Shown here: piece by piece, positions 1 to 9,287 of the stretch | Layout of the letters: the number at the start of each line of letters is the position of its first letter | Position numbering within the stretch: the stretch's first letter is position 1 | Assembly (NCBI GenBank): GCA_017469845.1 | Contig: JAFUFP010000019.1 | Span: forward strand, 1 to 49,065 | Source of the DNA: Bacteroidales bacterium | Lineage (GTDB): Bacteria; Bacteroidota; Bacteroidia; Bacteroidales; UBA932 | Length of the DNA stretch: 49,065 bases | Direction: 5' to 3' | Made by a program: the position numbers and the translations under genes | The notes under the pieces: model-generated | What the model saw: the letters and a program-made list of their open reading frames with translations, nothing else | What the model was told of the DNA's origin: nothing | Databases searched by the model: none

Positions 1-1683
1 CCCGAATACACCCAGCTCGGAAACCTTCACGATCTCTTCCCTGGAGTTCCTGTAGCAGCCTTCACGGCTACCGCCGACAAGGTGACGAGGGAAGACATCA
101 TGACGCATCTGGACATTCGTGGAAGGAAACTCTTCCTCGCCTCATTCGACCGTCCTAATCTCTCGCTCTCGGTAGTGTCCGGCCTGAACGAAAAAGCACG
201 AAAAGATAGGATTGTGGCGATAGCGAGGCGTCATCCCGAAGAAAGCGGAATCATCTACTGCACAACGAGAAAGAGTACCGAAGAGGTAGCTTTGGATCTT
301 CGTATCAGGGGCATATCCTGCGCACATTACCATGCCGGACTCTCTTCCGAAGAAAGGAAGAATATCCAGGAAGACTTCAAGATGGGAAGGATCCAGATAG
401 TGTGCGCGACCGTAGCCTTCGGAATGGGAATAGATAAAGCTGACGTAAGGTTCGTCATCCACTACAATATGCCCCTCAGCATCGAGAGCTACTATCAGGA
501 GATAGGACGAGGCGGAAGGGACGGAATGCCCTGCGAGACCGTGCTATTTTACAATCTCCAGGATCTTGTGACGCTCAAGCGCTTCGTCGAAGAAAGCGGA
601 CAGAAGGACGTGGCCGCTGACAAACTCCGCCGGATGCAGGACTTCGCGGAATCTACCGTCTGCCGGAGGAGGATACTTCTGAACTATTTCGGGGAAACGA
701 CTTCCCGGAACTGCGGAAACTGCGACGTGTGCCGCAATCCTCCGAGGCGCTTCGACGGGACCGAACTTGTCCAGAAACTCCTTTCCGCCGTCATGCGGAC
801 AGGCCAGAGGGTGAGTTCCACCGGAGCGATCGACATCCTCCTGGGTGAAAGGACGCCGAACATAGTGAAATGGGGCTTTGACCAGATAAAGACCTTCGGT
901 GTGGGAAGCGACATACCGAGGGAAGACTGGCAGGCGTACCTCATGCAGATGGTGCATCTGGGGTATGTCGAGATAGATGTCCTCAACTACCGCCACCTCC
1001 TGGTGACACCCCTTGGGAAGGAGGTCCTTTACGGAAGACAAAGCGCTGAACTCTCCGTTCCCAAGAAGAAGGAATCCCGCTCAAGAAAGCCAAAGGAAGC
1101 GCCTTCGGTTCTTATGGTCGAAGGAGAGGACAAGATCCTTCTCAGCGCCTTGAAGGACCTCCGGAACAGGATTGCGCAAGAAGAAAAAGTTCCCGCATAC
1201 ATCATTCTTTCCGACAAGAGTATACTTTCCATCATCGAACGCAAACCTTCAACAGTGGAGGAGTTCGGTGAATGCTTCGGAATCGGCGAAGCGAAAAGGG
1301 ACCGTTACGGTGAAAGGTTCGTGCGCCTTGTGAACCTTTACTCTGACCGTCTCAAACTCGAACCGGAATATGATGACGGCGAGTGGACGTTCATCGGTGA
1401 GAGAGTCGAAGGGACCTACACCTTCGAGAAACTTCTCAAGACTGTAAAAAAGAAACTCTACATGGGAAATGACCGTTCTTGGACACCCCAGCTCGACAAG
1501 GAGCTCCTGAGTCTTCATGATCAAGGCATCTCAAACGTGGAGATAGCGGCCAAGATGGGAAGAAAAACAAAACAGGTCCGGTCGAGGCTGCAGAGGCTCA
1601 AAAGATGGCACAGGGAATTGAGGCAAAGCTGTTCCCCTGATCAAATTCCGGATATGAAGGACCTGTTGGATTATTTTTCCTGA
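1..1683 (+). CDS. recQ: ATP-dependent DNA helicase RecQ, 5' end missing
   Basis: 3'->5' DNA helicase of the RecQ family, acting in recombination and repair of stalled forks. The reading frame is open from base 1, so the gene starts before the window; Walker A and DEAH motifs are therefore not visible. What remains begins at motif III (TATAD, codons 22-26), followed by the second RecA-like lobe, motif VI (QEIGRGGRDG), the four-cysteine zinc site (C..C..CGNCDVC), the RQC winged helix and an HRDC domain. After HRDC there is an unusual tail with a helix-turn-helix-like stretch (EIAAKMGRKTKQVRSRL) of about 80 residues. 560 codons are present in the window. It is convergent with birA, sharing a hairpin. 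The family call is secure. Confidence 0.95.
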   Translation, partial: PEYTQLGNLHDLFPGVPVAAFTATADKVTREDIMTHLDIRGRKLFLASFDRPNLSLSVVSGLNEKARKDRIVAIARRHPEESGIIYCTTRKSTEEVALDLRIRGISCAHYHAGLSSEERKNIQEDFKMGRIQIVCATVAFGMGIDKADVRFVIHYNMPLSIESYYQEIGRGGRDGMPCETVLFYNLQDLVTLKRFVEESGQKDVAADKLRRMQDFAESTVCRRRILLNYFGETTSRNCGNCDVCRNPPRRFDGTELVQKLLSAVMRTGQRVSSTGAIDILLGERTPNIVKWGFDQIKTFGVGSDIPREDWQAYLMQMVHLGYVEIDVLNYRHLLVTPLGKEVLYGRQSAELSVPKKKESRSRKPKEAPSVLMVEGEDKILLSALKDLRNRIAQEEKVPAYIILSDKSILSIIERKPSTVEEFGECFGIGEAKRDRYGERFVRLVNLYSDRLKLEPEYDDGEWTFIGERVEGTYTFEKLLKTVKKKLYMGNDRSWTPQLDKELLSLHDQGISNVEIAAKMGRKTKQVRSRLQRLKRWHRELRQSCSPDQIPDMKDLLDYFS

Positions 1684-1698
1684 TTGAAAAAGCGCAAA

Positions 1699-1723
1699 AT
1701 AGGGAGGCTCGTGGCCTCCCTAT
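1699..1723. terminator. shared hairpin terminator between recQ and birA
   Basis: A 10-bp perfect stem (ATAGGGAGGC / GCCTCCCTAT) with a 5-nt loop lies between two convergent genes. The A-rich run on its left reads as a T-rich tract on the minus strand, so it best suits birA but can serve both. Confidence 0.75.
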
Positions 1724-1740
1724 ATTCTTCCTCCATTGGT

Positions 1741-2490
1741 CTAGATGATGTAACCTATCTCCTTGAAAGAGAACTTGTCAACTCTTCCGTCAAGGGTATC
1801 GACGACCAGCAATCCGGTGCCATCAACATCAATTATCCTTCCGCGGAAAATTTCCCCTGTACGGAGGTTACGATAAGGATGGATTTCATCCTTGCGGTAA
1901 AGGTCAGAAAGGTATTCTTCCTTGAGGGCGGCGTACTCCGAAAGAAGTGGAATCCTCTTTCCGAAAAGGGAGCAGAACTCCTCCAGAAGATCTTCAGTCG
2001 AGAAGCTTTCTTCGGAAAGTTTCTTCATCGAAGTGGGGTTTACAAGTGAAGGGTCGAAGGCGGTCTGGTTGACGTTGATCCCTATGCCGATGATGCTTGA
2101 AGACACTTCCTTTCCACGGAGGGAATTTTCGATCAGCATGCCGCAGATTTTTTTGTTGCCCACGTATATGTCGTTCGGCCATTTCACCTTCGAAGCGATG
2201 CCGTGGGCGGAAAGAAGATCCTTTACCGCCAGAGTCGAAATCTCACTGATCCGGAACTGGTCCAGGGCATGGACTTCGGGAACGCCATCCATTCCGGGGC
2301 GGAGAAGAATGGAGAAGGTGAGATTCTCTCCCGGGAGAGCGCTCCACTTGTTTCCCCTCTGACCTCTTCCCGCGAACTGGTCCCAGGCCGAGAGAACTGA
2401 CAGATTGTCAAGGCTGTCAATCTGCCTATATATCTCATTATTAGTGGAATCCACCTTATCAAGCCACTTTATTTGAAAAGCGTATGGCAT
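1741..2490 (-). CDS. birA: biotin--[acetyl-CoA-carboxylase] ligase
   Basis: Joins biotin to the biotin carboxyl carrier protein through biotinyl-AMP, in the cytoplasm. The protein (249 aa) shows the adenylate-binding loop GRGQRGNKW near residue 43 and the KWPNDIYVGNKKICGML core that lines the biotin pocket, then the short C-terminal SH3-like domain. It lacks the N-terminal DNA-binding domain of E. coli BirA, so it is the enzyme-only form usual in Bacteroidota. The start at 2490 (MPYAFQIKW) is chosen because homologues begin just before the DSTN motif; a longer frame upstream has no family support. It is divergent from rsfS across a 155-bp gap. Confidence 0.95.
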   Translation of the reverse strand: MPYAFQIKWLDKVDSTNNEIYRQIDSLDNLSVLSAWDQFAGRGQRGNKWSALPGENLTFSILLRPGMDGVPEVHALDQFRISEISTLAVKDLLSAHGIASKVKWPNDIYVGNKKICGMLIENSLRGKEVSSSIIGIGINVNQTAFDPSLVNPTSMKKLSEESFSTEDLLEEFCSLFGKRIPLLSEYAALKEEYLSDLYRKDEIHPYRNLRTGEIFRGRIIDVDGTGLLVVDTLDGRVDKFSFKEIGYII

Positions 2491-2645
2491 GGGCGCATTT
2501 TTTGTGTTATATTTGCATAATTGATTACAATGGGATTGTGGGCCCATTTTCACGGCAAAAATACAACTTTTGACGCATATTGGTCCCCGGAAAACCCGAT
2601 TATACAATACGCACAATCATTTTTCAACACACTTTACATTTTAGG

Positions 2646-3095
2646 ATGAGAGTATCAGCAGTAAAAGTCATAGCCGACGCCATGCTCGAGAAGAAGGCGC
2701 AGAACGTAGTATCCCTTGACCTCCGCTCAATCGGCACGGCAATCACGGACCATTTCGTAATCTGCAACGCGGACAGCACGACCCAGGTAGCCGCAATCGC
2801 GGACAACGTCCTCGTCAAGATGGAGGAGAGGCTCGGCCTCAAGGTTCTCCGTATGCAGGGACTCGAGAACGATTTCTGGATCATCCTCGACTTCGGGGAT
2901 GTCGTCGTACATATCTTCCTTACGGAATACAGGGAGTTCTACCGTCTTGAGGACCTTTGGGCTGACGCCAAGAGGAAGGTCCACGTTGACGAACCCAAGG
3001 TCGTCACCAAGGAGGGAGCTCCGAGGGTCAAACCCAAGGCAGTCGCCAAGGTAAGGGCATCCGTACGCAAGGGCAAAAAATCTCTGGAGGACTAA
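2646..3095 (+). CDS. rsfS: ribosomal silencing factor RsfS
   Basis: Binds ribosomal protein uL14 and blocks joining of the subunits when nutrients are scarce. The 149-aa protein has the RsfS/Iojap core (AMLEKKAQNVVSLDLR, then TDHFVICNADSTTQV, then a G-x-x-x-x-W-I-L-D-F-G-D-V-V-V-H-I-F stretch) and a basic C-terminal tail rich in Lys and Val that is longer than in E. coli. The start at 2646 is preferred over the upstream in-frame codon at 2580 because the family begins there. It sits 3 bp before ftsH, whose ribosome site (GGAGG) lies inside the end of this gene, so the two are almost surely one operon. Confidence 0.95.
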   Translation: MRVSAVKVIADAMLEKKAQNVVSLDLRSIGTAITDHFVICNADSTTQVAAIADNVLVKMEERLGLKVLRMQGLENDFWIILDFGDVVVHIFLTEYREFYRLEDLWADAKRKVHVDEPKVVTKEGAPRVKPKAVAKVRASVRKGKKSLED

Positions 3096-3098
3096 ACG

Positions 3099-5135
3099 AT
3101 GCCCACTCAACCAAACGGACAGGGCCAGGGACCCCAGCAGCAGGGCCCCCAGAAGAGGGGAGGATTCCAGATAGGATTCTCCTGGCTCTACATTCTCCTC
3201 ATTGCCGGCATCTTCCTGATGCTTTGGAACAACGGAGGAGCAAATCCCCAGAAGATCGAATGGGATGAAGTGCAGGAGATGATCGCCGCCGGTGACGTCA
3301 AGCAGATCGAATTCGTGCGCAACGACTACCGCGGAAACATCACCATCCGTCCCGACAGGATCGAGAAGTACGCCGACAAATTCGGCGGAAAGGTTCCCCC
3401 GAAATCACCCCATTTCAACTTCCTCGTTTCTTCGAAGTTCGATCCGGAGCTTACCTTCGGAGAACTCAACTCATCTCTCGAGGAACCGTACCGCTTCAAG
3501 GTCATAATGACCAATGACGCCAAGGTATGGGGTCAGGTTCTGGAGTGGCTCATATTCCCCATCCTTCTCGTCCTCATGTGGATCTGGATGTTCAGAGGCA
3601 TAGGCCGCAACATGGGCGGCGGAGCCGGAGGCCCCGGTGGAGTCTTCTCCGTCGGCAAATCCACCGGCAAGCTCGCTGACAAGGATTCCATCAAGGTGAC
3701 GTTCAAGGACGTAGCCGGACTATACGGGGCTAAGGAAGAAGTGATGGAAATCGTCGACTTCCTCAAGAATCCCCAGAAATATACCGCCCTCGGCGGAAAG
3801 ATCCCCAAGGGAGCCCTCCTCGTGGGTCCTCCCGGAACGGGTAAGACCCTTCTCGCGAAGGCAGTGGCCGGTGAGGCCAACGTACCTTTCTTCTCCATTT
3901 CCGGATCCGACTTCGTTGAGATGTTCGTAGGTGTCGGAGCATCGAGGGTAAGGGACCTCTTCCGTCAGGCGAAGGAGAAAGCACCCTGCATCGTATTCAT
4001 CGACGAGATCGACGCCGTAGGTAGGGCGAGAGGAAAGAACGTCGGATTCTCATCCAACGACGAGAGGGAGAATACCCTCAACCAGCTTCTCACCGAGATG
4101 GACGGATTCGACTCCAACAGCGGAGTCATCATCCTCGCCGCGACGAACCGTGCTGACATCCTCGACAAGGCCCTGATGCGAGCCGGAAGGTTCGACCGTC
4201 AGATCCATGTCGACCTTCCCGAGCTCAAGGAAAGGGAGGAGATCTTCAAAGTCCACCTCCGTGGAATAAAGACTTCACCCGACTTCGAGGTCGAGTTCAT
4301 GGCAAAGCATACCCCGGGATTCTCGGGAGCCGACATAGCCAACGTCTGCAACGAGGCTGCGCTTACGGCAGCCAGGAAGAACAAGTCCTTCGTCGAGAAG
4401 CAGGACTTCCTTGACGCGGTCGACAGGGTAGTGGGCGGACTCGAAAGGAAGAGCGCCACCATCATGACACCCGAGGAGAAGAGGACTACCGCCTTCCATG
4501 AGGCAGGACACGCCGTCGTGGGTTGGCTTCTCCCTTACGCCGATCCGGTGTTCAAGGTGAGCCTCATCCCCAGAGGCCAGGCCCTCGGAATCACCTGGAG
4601 CCTTCCCGCCGAAAGGAAGATCATATCGAAGTCCTACCTTATGGACCAGATGTGCACTCTGATGGGTGGAAGGGCAGCCGAGGACATAATCAACGGCGAA
4701 CCCGCTTCCGGAGCCCTCAATGACCTTGAAAGGCTAACCCGCATGGCATACGGCATGGTCCAGTTCTACGGAATGAGCGACAAGATCGGAAACCTCTCCT
4801 TCTACGATTCCACGGGATCGAGGGGATACGACCTCACCAAGCCCTATTCCGAGAAGACGGCCGAGGTCATGGACCAGGAAGTCAAGGACATCGTGGAGGA
4901 AGTCTACCGCAGGACCGAAAAGATCCTGAAGGACAACTTCGACAAGTTCAGCAAGGTCGCGAACCTCCTTCTGGACAAGGAAGTCATCCTCGCTGACGAC
5001 CTCGAGGCCATCCTCGGACCCAAGGTGAAGCCCGCTTCTTCAATCGAAGCCGAGGCTGAAAACAAGGAAGAGAAGAGCGCTGACGCCCCTGAGGCCGACG
5101 GCTTCTCCGTCTCGACGACACTTCCTTCCGAATAA
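3099..5135 (+). CDS. ftsH: ATP-dependent zinc metalloprotease FtsH
   Basis: Membrane-bound AAA+ protease that removes misfolded membrane proteins and regulatory substrates. The 678-aa protein has a Gln/Gly-rich N-terminus, a membrane segment at about residues 28-45, a periplasmic domain, a second membrane segment near 150-168, Walker A GPPGTGKT (243-250), Walker B VFIDEID, the second region of homology ending in AGRFDR, and the zinc motif HEAGH (467-471). The C-terminal tail is acidic and low in complexity. A GGAGG site lies 8 bases before the ATG. It is followed by a strong hairpin terminator, so the rsfS-ftsH unit ends here. Confidence 0.98.
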   Translation: MPTQPNGQGQGPQQQGPQKRGGFQIGFSWLYILLIAGIFLMLWNNGGANPQKIEWDEVQEMIAAGDVKQIEFVRNDYRGNITIRPDRIEKYADKFGGKVPPKSPHFNFLVSSKFDPELTFGELNSSLEEPYRFKVIMTNDAKVWGQVLEWLIFPILLVLMWIWMFRGIGRNMGGGAGGPGGVFSVGKSTGKLADKDSIKVTFKDVAGLYGAKEEVMEIVDFLKNPQKYTALGGKIPKGALLVGPPGTGKTLLAKAVAGEANVPFFSISGSDFVEMFVGVGASRVRDLFRQAKEKAPCIVFIDEIDAVGRARGKNVGFSSNDERENTLNQLLTEMDGFDSNSGVIILAATNRADILDKALMRAGRFDRQIHVDLPELKEREEIFKVHLRGIKTSPDFEVEFMAKHTPGFSGADIANVCNEAALTAARKNKSFVEKQDFLDAVDRVVGGLERKSATIMTPEEKRTTAFHEAGHAVVGWLLPYADPVFKVSLIPRGQALGITWSLPAERKIISKSYLMDQMCTLMGGRAAEDIINGEPASGALNDLERLTRMAYGMVQFYGMSDKIGNLSFYDSTGSRGYDLTKPYSEKTAEVMDQEVKDIVEEVYRRTEKILKDNFDKFSKVANLLLDKEVILADDLEAILGPKVKPASSIEAEAENKEEKSADAPEADGFSVSTTLPSE

Positions 5136-5148
5136 AGACATAAACCAT

Positions 5149-5188
5149 AAGGCGTGGTCCGGAACTTTTCCGGGCTCACGCCTTTTTC
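5149..5188 (+). terminator. rho-independent terminator after ftsH
   Basis: Stem AAGGCGTG / CACGCCTT with an inner TCCGG / CCGG pairing, followed directly by a run of five T. It separates the rsfS-ftsH operon from cdsA. Confidence 0.85.
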
Positions 5189-5217
5189 AATATCACAGAC
5201 TATACTGAAACCGCACC

Positions 5218-6045
5218 ATGAACAACACAGTCAAAAGGTCCATATCGGGAGTCGGCTTTATCGCCGCGATGCTGCTCGGACTCCTGGTGAACAAATACCT
5301 TTTCGCCGTCCTGTTCCTCTTCATCATGATAGTGATGATGATTGAGTTCTACAGGATGACGATGGGGGACAAGTACAAGTGGTCGAGGGCCACGGCGATC
5401 TTCGCCGGAGTCATCCTCTTTGTCCTTGTCTTCATGGTGGCCGCCTTCGGGGTGAAGGTGGACTACGTGGGACTGGCCCTGGTTCCGATCATCATCGTGA
5501 TGATATTCTCGCTATATTCAAAGGACAAGACCGAGTTCTGGAAGTTCTCACACATGTATACGGGCTTCCTGTATATCGCCGTACCTCTGGCCCTTTCGAA
5601 CTTCATCGCCTTCAAGCACGGGGAATTCAGCGGAACGCTCCTTCTGAGCTTCTTCATCATAATCTGGGCATCTGACGTGGGAGCTTTCGTCTTGGGCAGC
5701 GCCTTCGGCCAGAAATACGGCAAGAAGCTCTTCCCCGAGATCTCTCCCAAGAAATCCTGGATAGGATTCTGGGGAGGAATGCTCTGCGCAGTTCTCGCCA
5801 GCTGTATCCTCAAGCTCACCGGAATGTTCGAGTTCCCGATGGTACACGCCATCATCCTCGCCATCGTGATGGACATAGCGGGAGTGTACGGGGATCTTTT
5901 CGAGTCGCAGTGGAAACGTTCCTTCGACCTCAAGGACTCCGGTAACATCATCCCGGGCCACGGAGGAATGCTCGACCGCTTCGATTCAACCCTCATGGCC
6001 TTCCCTGTCGGAGTGCTCTACATGGTGCTTTTCAATCTCATTTAA
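5218..6045 (+). CDS. cdsA: phosphatidate cytidylyltransferase
   Basis: Makes CDP-diacylglycerol from phosphatidate and CTP in the inner membrane, the branch point for phospholipid synthesis. The 275-aa protein has about eight hydrophobic segments and carries the full family signature near the C-terminus: S-x-x-K-R, then K-D-x-G-x-x-I-P-G-H-G-G-x-x-D-R (from about residue 225). Mid-protein it has the usual DVGAFVLG segment followed by ISPKKSWIGFWGG. The next gene encodes phosphatidylserine decarboxylase, so two steps of the phosphatidylethanolamine pathway are side by side, although psd appears to have its own promoter. Confidence 0.96.
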   Translation: MNNTVKRSISGVGFIAAMLLGLLVNKYLFAVLFLFIMIVMMIEFYRMTMGDKYKWSRATAIFAGVILFVLVFMVAAFGVKVDYVGLALVPIIIVMIFSLYSKDKTEFWKFSHMYTGFLYIAVPLALSNFIAFKHGEFSGTLLLSFFIIIWASDVGAFVLGSAFGQKYGKKLFPEISPKKSWIGFWGGMLCAVLASCILKLTGMFEFPMVHAIILAIVMDIAGVYGDLFESQWKRSFDLKDSGNIIPGHGGMLDRFDSTLMAFPVGVLYMVLFNLI

Positions 6046-6074
6046 CGGGAGTTCCATATTAATACAAAATATTG

Positions 6075-6082
6075 TATATTTG
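6075..6082 (+). promoter_or_regulatory. -7 promoter element before psd
   Basis: TATATTTG fits the Bacteroidota TAnnTTTG consensus. It lies 64 bases before the psd start in an AT-rich gap. A matching -33 TTTG box is not clear. Confidence 0.6.
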
Positions 6083-6145
6083 CGGGGTTTGGGCGTAAAA
6101 TGCGCCCATCGGACTTACGAATCTATATCCCCACTGTAGACCAAT

Positions 6146-6799
6146 ATGCACCTTGACAAGGATTCATACGGAACCATAGCCCTGGCTTGGCTTATCCCTG
6201 CCGCAATTGTTGCGGCTCTCTTCATTTTCTTCGGACCTTCGATCGTCGTATGGCTTTTGACGGCCTTCCTCATCGTATTCATGCTCTTCGTGACGTGGTT
6301 CCACCGGGTACCGGTGAGACACACAGTGGGAGGGGAGAAGACGATATGTGCCGTAGCTGACGGAAAGATCATCATCGTGGAAAAGGCCTATGAGAAGGAA
6401 TACCTCAAGAGGGAATGCATGCAGGTGTCGATCTACATGAACTTCTTCGACGTTCACGCCAACTTCTGGCCCATGGACGGTGAAGTGTCATACTACAAGT
6501 ACCATCCGGGAAATTATCTCCTGGCGTTCCATCCCAAGGCAAGTGAGAAGAACGAGCATTCTTCCACCGCCATCAAGGGAAATTACGGGGAACTCCTCTT
6601 CAAGCAGATAGCCGGTACCTTCGCAAGGAGGATCGTCTGCTACTCGAAGACAGGGATGCTCGTCAAGGCGGGGGAGCAGTGCGGAATCATCAAGTTCGGT
6701 TCCCGCATCGACATGTACCTTCCCCTTGACGCTGACATAAAGGTAAAGGTCGGTGACCTTACGAGGGCCAGCGAAACAGTCATCGCGGAGCTCCACTGA
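6146..6799 (+). CDS. psd: phosphatidylserine decarboxylase, short form
   Basis: Turns phosphatidylserine into phosphatidylethanolamine at the membrane. The 217-aa protein is the short (archaeal/Bacteroidota-type) form: two hydrophobic segments near the N-terminus, the FFDVHANFWP core, the G-x-x-x-x-x-Q-I-A-G-T-F-A-R-R segment, and an FGS triplet (IIKFGSRIDMY) near residue 190. In the family the chain cuts itself before this Ser to make the pyruvoyl cofactor, giving alpha and beta chains. It lies just after cdsA. The family call is secure. Confidence 0.94.
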   Translation: MHLDKDSYGTIALAWLIPAAIVAALFIFFGPSIVVWLLTAFLIVFMLFVTWFHRVPVRHTVGGEKTICAVADGKIIIVEKAYEKEYLKRECMQVSIYMNFFDVHANFWPMDGEVSYYKYHPGNYLLAFHPKASEKNEHSSTAIKGNYGELLFKQIAGTFARRIVCYSKTGMLVKAGEQCGIIKFGSRIDMYLPLDADIKVKVGDLTRASETVIAELH

Positions 6800-6914
6800 T
6801 TTCACTGATATTGTGATATCGTGGTATCACAGGTATCTTTTAAATGAAAACAATCCGGGAAGCCGCACAGCAGACGGACTTCACCATCACCATCAACCTA
6901 TGGAGGATAAATCA

Positions 6915-7457
6915 ATGAAAGGAAGAATAAGCACACTTTTGGTCATAGCGGCCGTATCAATGATATCACTGTTCTTTTCGGTGGACTCGAAAGCCCAGTA
7001 CAGGATGTCATATGAAATCGGTGCCGGTTCTTCAATGTTCACTTCCAAAGACAAGAGTGAACCCGGATTCACCTTCTTCAATGAGGTCAGGTTCTATACC
7101 GGAAAGTGGGTCGATCTCGGCATAAGGCTCGAGGATAACTTCTCCTGGGGAAGAAAGAGTGAGAGCAACGCCAACTTCAACGACAATGCCCTGGGGCTAA
7201 AGGGTGTGGCGAATTTCAACTGCGCATTCGCGAGTGATTTCAACCCGTATATCGGAGTGGAAGTTGGAGGATCGCTGATGCATCATCAGGATCTTGACAA
7301 AAAGAACACCATCTGCTATACCGACCTTGTAGTCGGTCCCAGAATCGGAATCGAGATAAAGCACCACCTACGTCTCGGAGCCTCGTACCAGTACAATTTC
7401 TTCCACGAGAGGTTCAGCTATGTAGGATTCAACGTGTCGTGGAGTTTCGAGATCTGA
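6915..7457 (+). CDS. outer-membrane beta-barrel protein
   Basis: A 180-aa secreted protein. The start at 6915 gives a clean signal peptide (MKGRISTLLVIAAVSMISLF, cleavage likely after SKA-Q) and has GGAGG-like bases just upstream; the longer in-frame start at 6753 would bury the signal. The mature part is a run of alternating polar/aromatic strands (GAGSSMF, VDLGIRLEDNFSW, NPYIGVEVGGS, LRLGASYQYNFF, VGFNVSWSFEI) ending in a C-terminal aromatic-rich strand, typical of small barrels of the outer membrane. The role is unknown. Confidence 0.75.
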   Translation: MKGRISTLLVIAAVSMISLFFSVDSKAQYRMSYEIGAGSSMFTSKDKSEPGFTFFNEVRFYTGKWVDLGIRLEDNFSWGRKSESNANFNDNALGLKGVANFNCAFASDFNPYIGVEVGGSLMHHQDLDKKNTICYTDLVVGPRIGIEIKHHLRLGASYQYNFFHERFSYVGFNVSWSFEI

Positions 7458-7723
7458 CGTAAGGTATATTCATGAACGTTAGGTGTTAAATCAAGATGCG
7501 GGCAGGTGATGAACTTGACCGCATTATTATTTGCTGACAGACAAATATTGGTTCGAATACGTCAGAAAGTTTATTCCCCCTGAAGATAATAAAGAACGCA
7601 TCGGGGGAGAGTATCCGGCTGAGATTCTGGGATTCGGATGAAAAGAAGCTCACGCCTGGTATCAACTTCCGCAGGCCTACGGTTATTCTTATCCGGAAAG
7701 CATGGTTTTGTAATCGGGACTCA
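7458..7723. other. intergenic, nothing recognised
   Basis: A 266-bp gap between convergent genes. No gene, RNA or clear terminator was recognised. Confidence 0.5.
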
Positions 7724-8044
7724 TCATCTTCCCGGCAATTGGATATGGAAGAGTTCCGTCGGAATCGATGGGATGAACTCTGACGGTATCATGGAAATAG
7801 TGATTGCGGAAAGGATCGCCACGATAGCGATGACACTTACCGCCAGGCGGACACTCCGGAGGTCCTTTCTGGATACTTCAAGAACGATGCGGATGCAGTC
7901 CTCCTTCTGATGTTTCGGGTCCATAGCAGACGGAACCGGCAGGGAATCCATCTGACGGACGACGTCCTTCATGAAGGCGTCGCTGTTCTTTACCACCGGC
8001 TTATGCTGGAGCATGAACTTTTTTATGTCTTTATCTTTCACCAT
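7724..8044 (-). CDS. small single-pass membrane protein downstream of ECF sigma factor
   Basis: A 106-aa protein with a polar N-terminal half (about residues 1-64) and one hydrophobic segment (about 66-85, LAVSVIAIVAILSAITISMI), ending in a short outer tail. Its start overlaps the end of the sigma-factor gene by 14 bases, which suggests coupled translation. Place, size and layout fit a membrane-bound partner or anti-sigma factor for the gene before it, but no anti-sigma domain is recognised and it could be an unrelated protein of the same operon. Confidence 0.6.
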   Translation of the reverse strand: MVKDKDIKKFMLQHKPVVKNSDAFMKDVVRQMDSLPVPSAMDPKHQKEDCIRIVLEVSRKDLRSVRLAVSVIAIVAILSAITISMIPSEFIPSIPTELFHIQLPGR

Positions 8045-8525
8045 TTTCTTGGAGGATTTTCTTTAAGTGTCTTCTTGCCCTGTGAAGGTGCGAACGCACG
8101 GTGACGGAAGGCATTCCGAGAATCTCGGCGATCTCTTTCGTGGAATAGTCTTCGATGTAGAAAAGAAGGACCGTCGCCTTCTCTGATGCAGTCAATCCAT
8201 CGATTGCGCTGTAGAGTTCATTGTAATCTTCCCGGTTGCCGCCCTCGTCAACGGATGGGATGAGATTCTCTTTTTCGGAGAGGGGCAAAGTATCAAGGAT
8301 CTTCTTTCCGATGTGGTCGCAGAAACATCTGTATCCGATGCTGAATAGCCACGTGCTGAAGCTGGAGCGGCCCTGGAATGAATCGTAATGGAGGTAAGCT
8401 TTCAGGAGCGTTTCCTGGGCGAGGTCATCGGATGTGAAGGCATCACCATGACACATGCCGAGCAGGAACCTCCTTAAAGGCTCCTGCAAAGCGGAAATCT
8501 CGGCTATGAACTGTTCCCTTGTCAT
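8031..8525 (-). CDS. ECF RNA polymerase sigma factor
   Basis: A 164-aa sigma-70 family factor of the extracytoplasmic type. Region 2 is seen at about residues 18-80 (DDLAQETLLKAYLHYDSF, then FSTWLFSIGYRCFCDHI), and region 4 with its helix-turn-helix at about 110-158 (LTASEKATVLLFYIEDYSTKEIAEILG, then TVRSHLHRARRHLKK). It directs RNA polymerase to a dedicated promoter set. It forms a tight operon with the membrane protein gene before it (6 bp gap) and the small membrane protein gene after it, so control by a membrane partner is likely. Confidence 0.93.
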   Translation of the reverse strand: MTREQFIAEISALQEPLRRFLLGMCHGDAFTSDDLAQETLLKAYLHYDSFQGRSSFSTWLFSIGYRCFCDHIGKKILDTLPLSEKENLIPSVDEGGNREDYNELYSAIDGLTASEKATVLLFYIEDYSTKEIAEILGMPSVTVRSHLHRARRHLKKILQENGER

Positions 8526-8531
8526 CAGCGA

Positions 8532-9014
8532 CTATGCCGCTTTCTTCAACTTCTTCTTTTGATTGAAATAGGTGACGAAGAATGAAATCCCGACAACCAG
8601 AAGAATGCCCGCCACGACATAAACCATTGTTATCACTAAAGTGATCGGCACCAGATCCTCCGTATTGAAGGTGGTTCCGTTGGCATGGGTGGCATACATC
8701 CCTTTCAAATACGAGTAGAACAGGGCTGTGGCCACTGTGATGATCACTCCGGACAAACTGAAGATGATACCGAAGCGGAGATTGTTCTGGGACCTCTGTT
8801 CCTCTGATAGGGGATTGGTAAGGGACTTGGCGAGCATCTCGGGATCGACGATGTTGCCGTTCTCAATTTCCTTGAGAAGGATCTCTTTCTTTGTCCGGAG
8901 GAGATTTCGGCGATAGAGGTAATAGAACATGATCGGCAGCAGTATGACAGCTGCAGGAATCAGGTCTTCAAGTAAATTGAATAACCGATAGACGAATGAA
9001 GCGTATACTTCCAT
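8532..9014 (-). CDS. membrane protein with three hydrophobic segments, possibly DUF6249
   Basis: A 160-aa protein with hydrophobic segments at about residues 14-32, 82-105 and 126-150 and a charged loop between the first two (KKEILLKEIENGNIVDPEMLAKSL). From memory this resembles the DUF6249 family often found with ECF sigma factors in Bacteroidota, but I cannot confirm it. It is the first gene of the sigma-factor operon. No enzymatic motif is seen. Confidence 0.65.
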   Translation of the reverse strand: MEVYASFVYRLFNLLEDLIPAAVILLPIMFYYLYRRNLLRTKKEILLKEIENGNIVDPEMLAKSLTNPLSEEQRSQNNLRFGIIFSLSGVIITVATALFYSYLKGMYATHANGTTFNTEDLVPITLVITMVYVVAGILLVVGISFFVTYFNQKKKLKKAA

Positions 9015-9260
9015 GATAAATGACTTTTATGGTTTCTTTGCCTGTTAGACAGGAGTGAACTCCGAAATGTTGCACTCGGGAAGAAAATAATACAAAGAAA
9101 GTGGACAATGAAATCAAAGGTAGCTAAGAATTGTTTCCAATCCTATGGGATAGTGGCAGTTCCTATGGAACTCTTGACGACAAAAACTAATAATCATTAC
9201 TATTGAAGTTCAATTGTAGAAACAAATCCTGTAATCGTTCCAGATAGCGCTGTTTTTTTG

Positions 9261-9268
9261 TAATTTTG
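9261..9268 (+). promoter_or_regulatory. -7 promoter element of the PLD-helicase/Nudix operon
   Basis: TAATTTTG matches TAnnTTTG and lies 19 bases before the start codon at 9288, implying a very short leader. Confidence 0.65.
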
Positions 9269-9287
9269 TACGATAAAGAGATAGTTA

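Noticed and set aside
2491..2616. Longer N-terminus for birA
   Set aside because: The extra 42 residues are Cys-rich and unlike the family, and they overlap the probable promoter region of rsfS.
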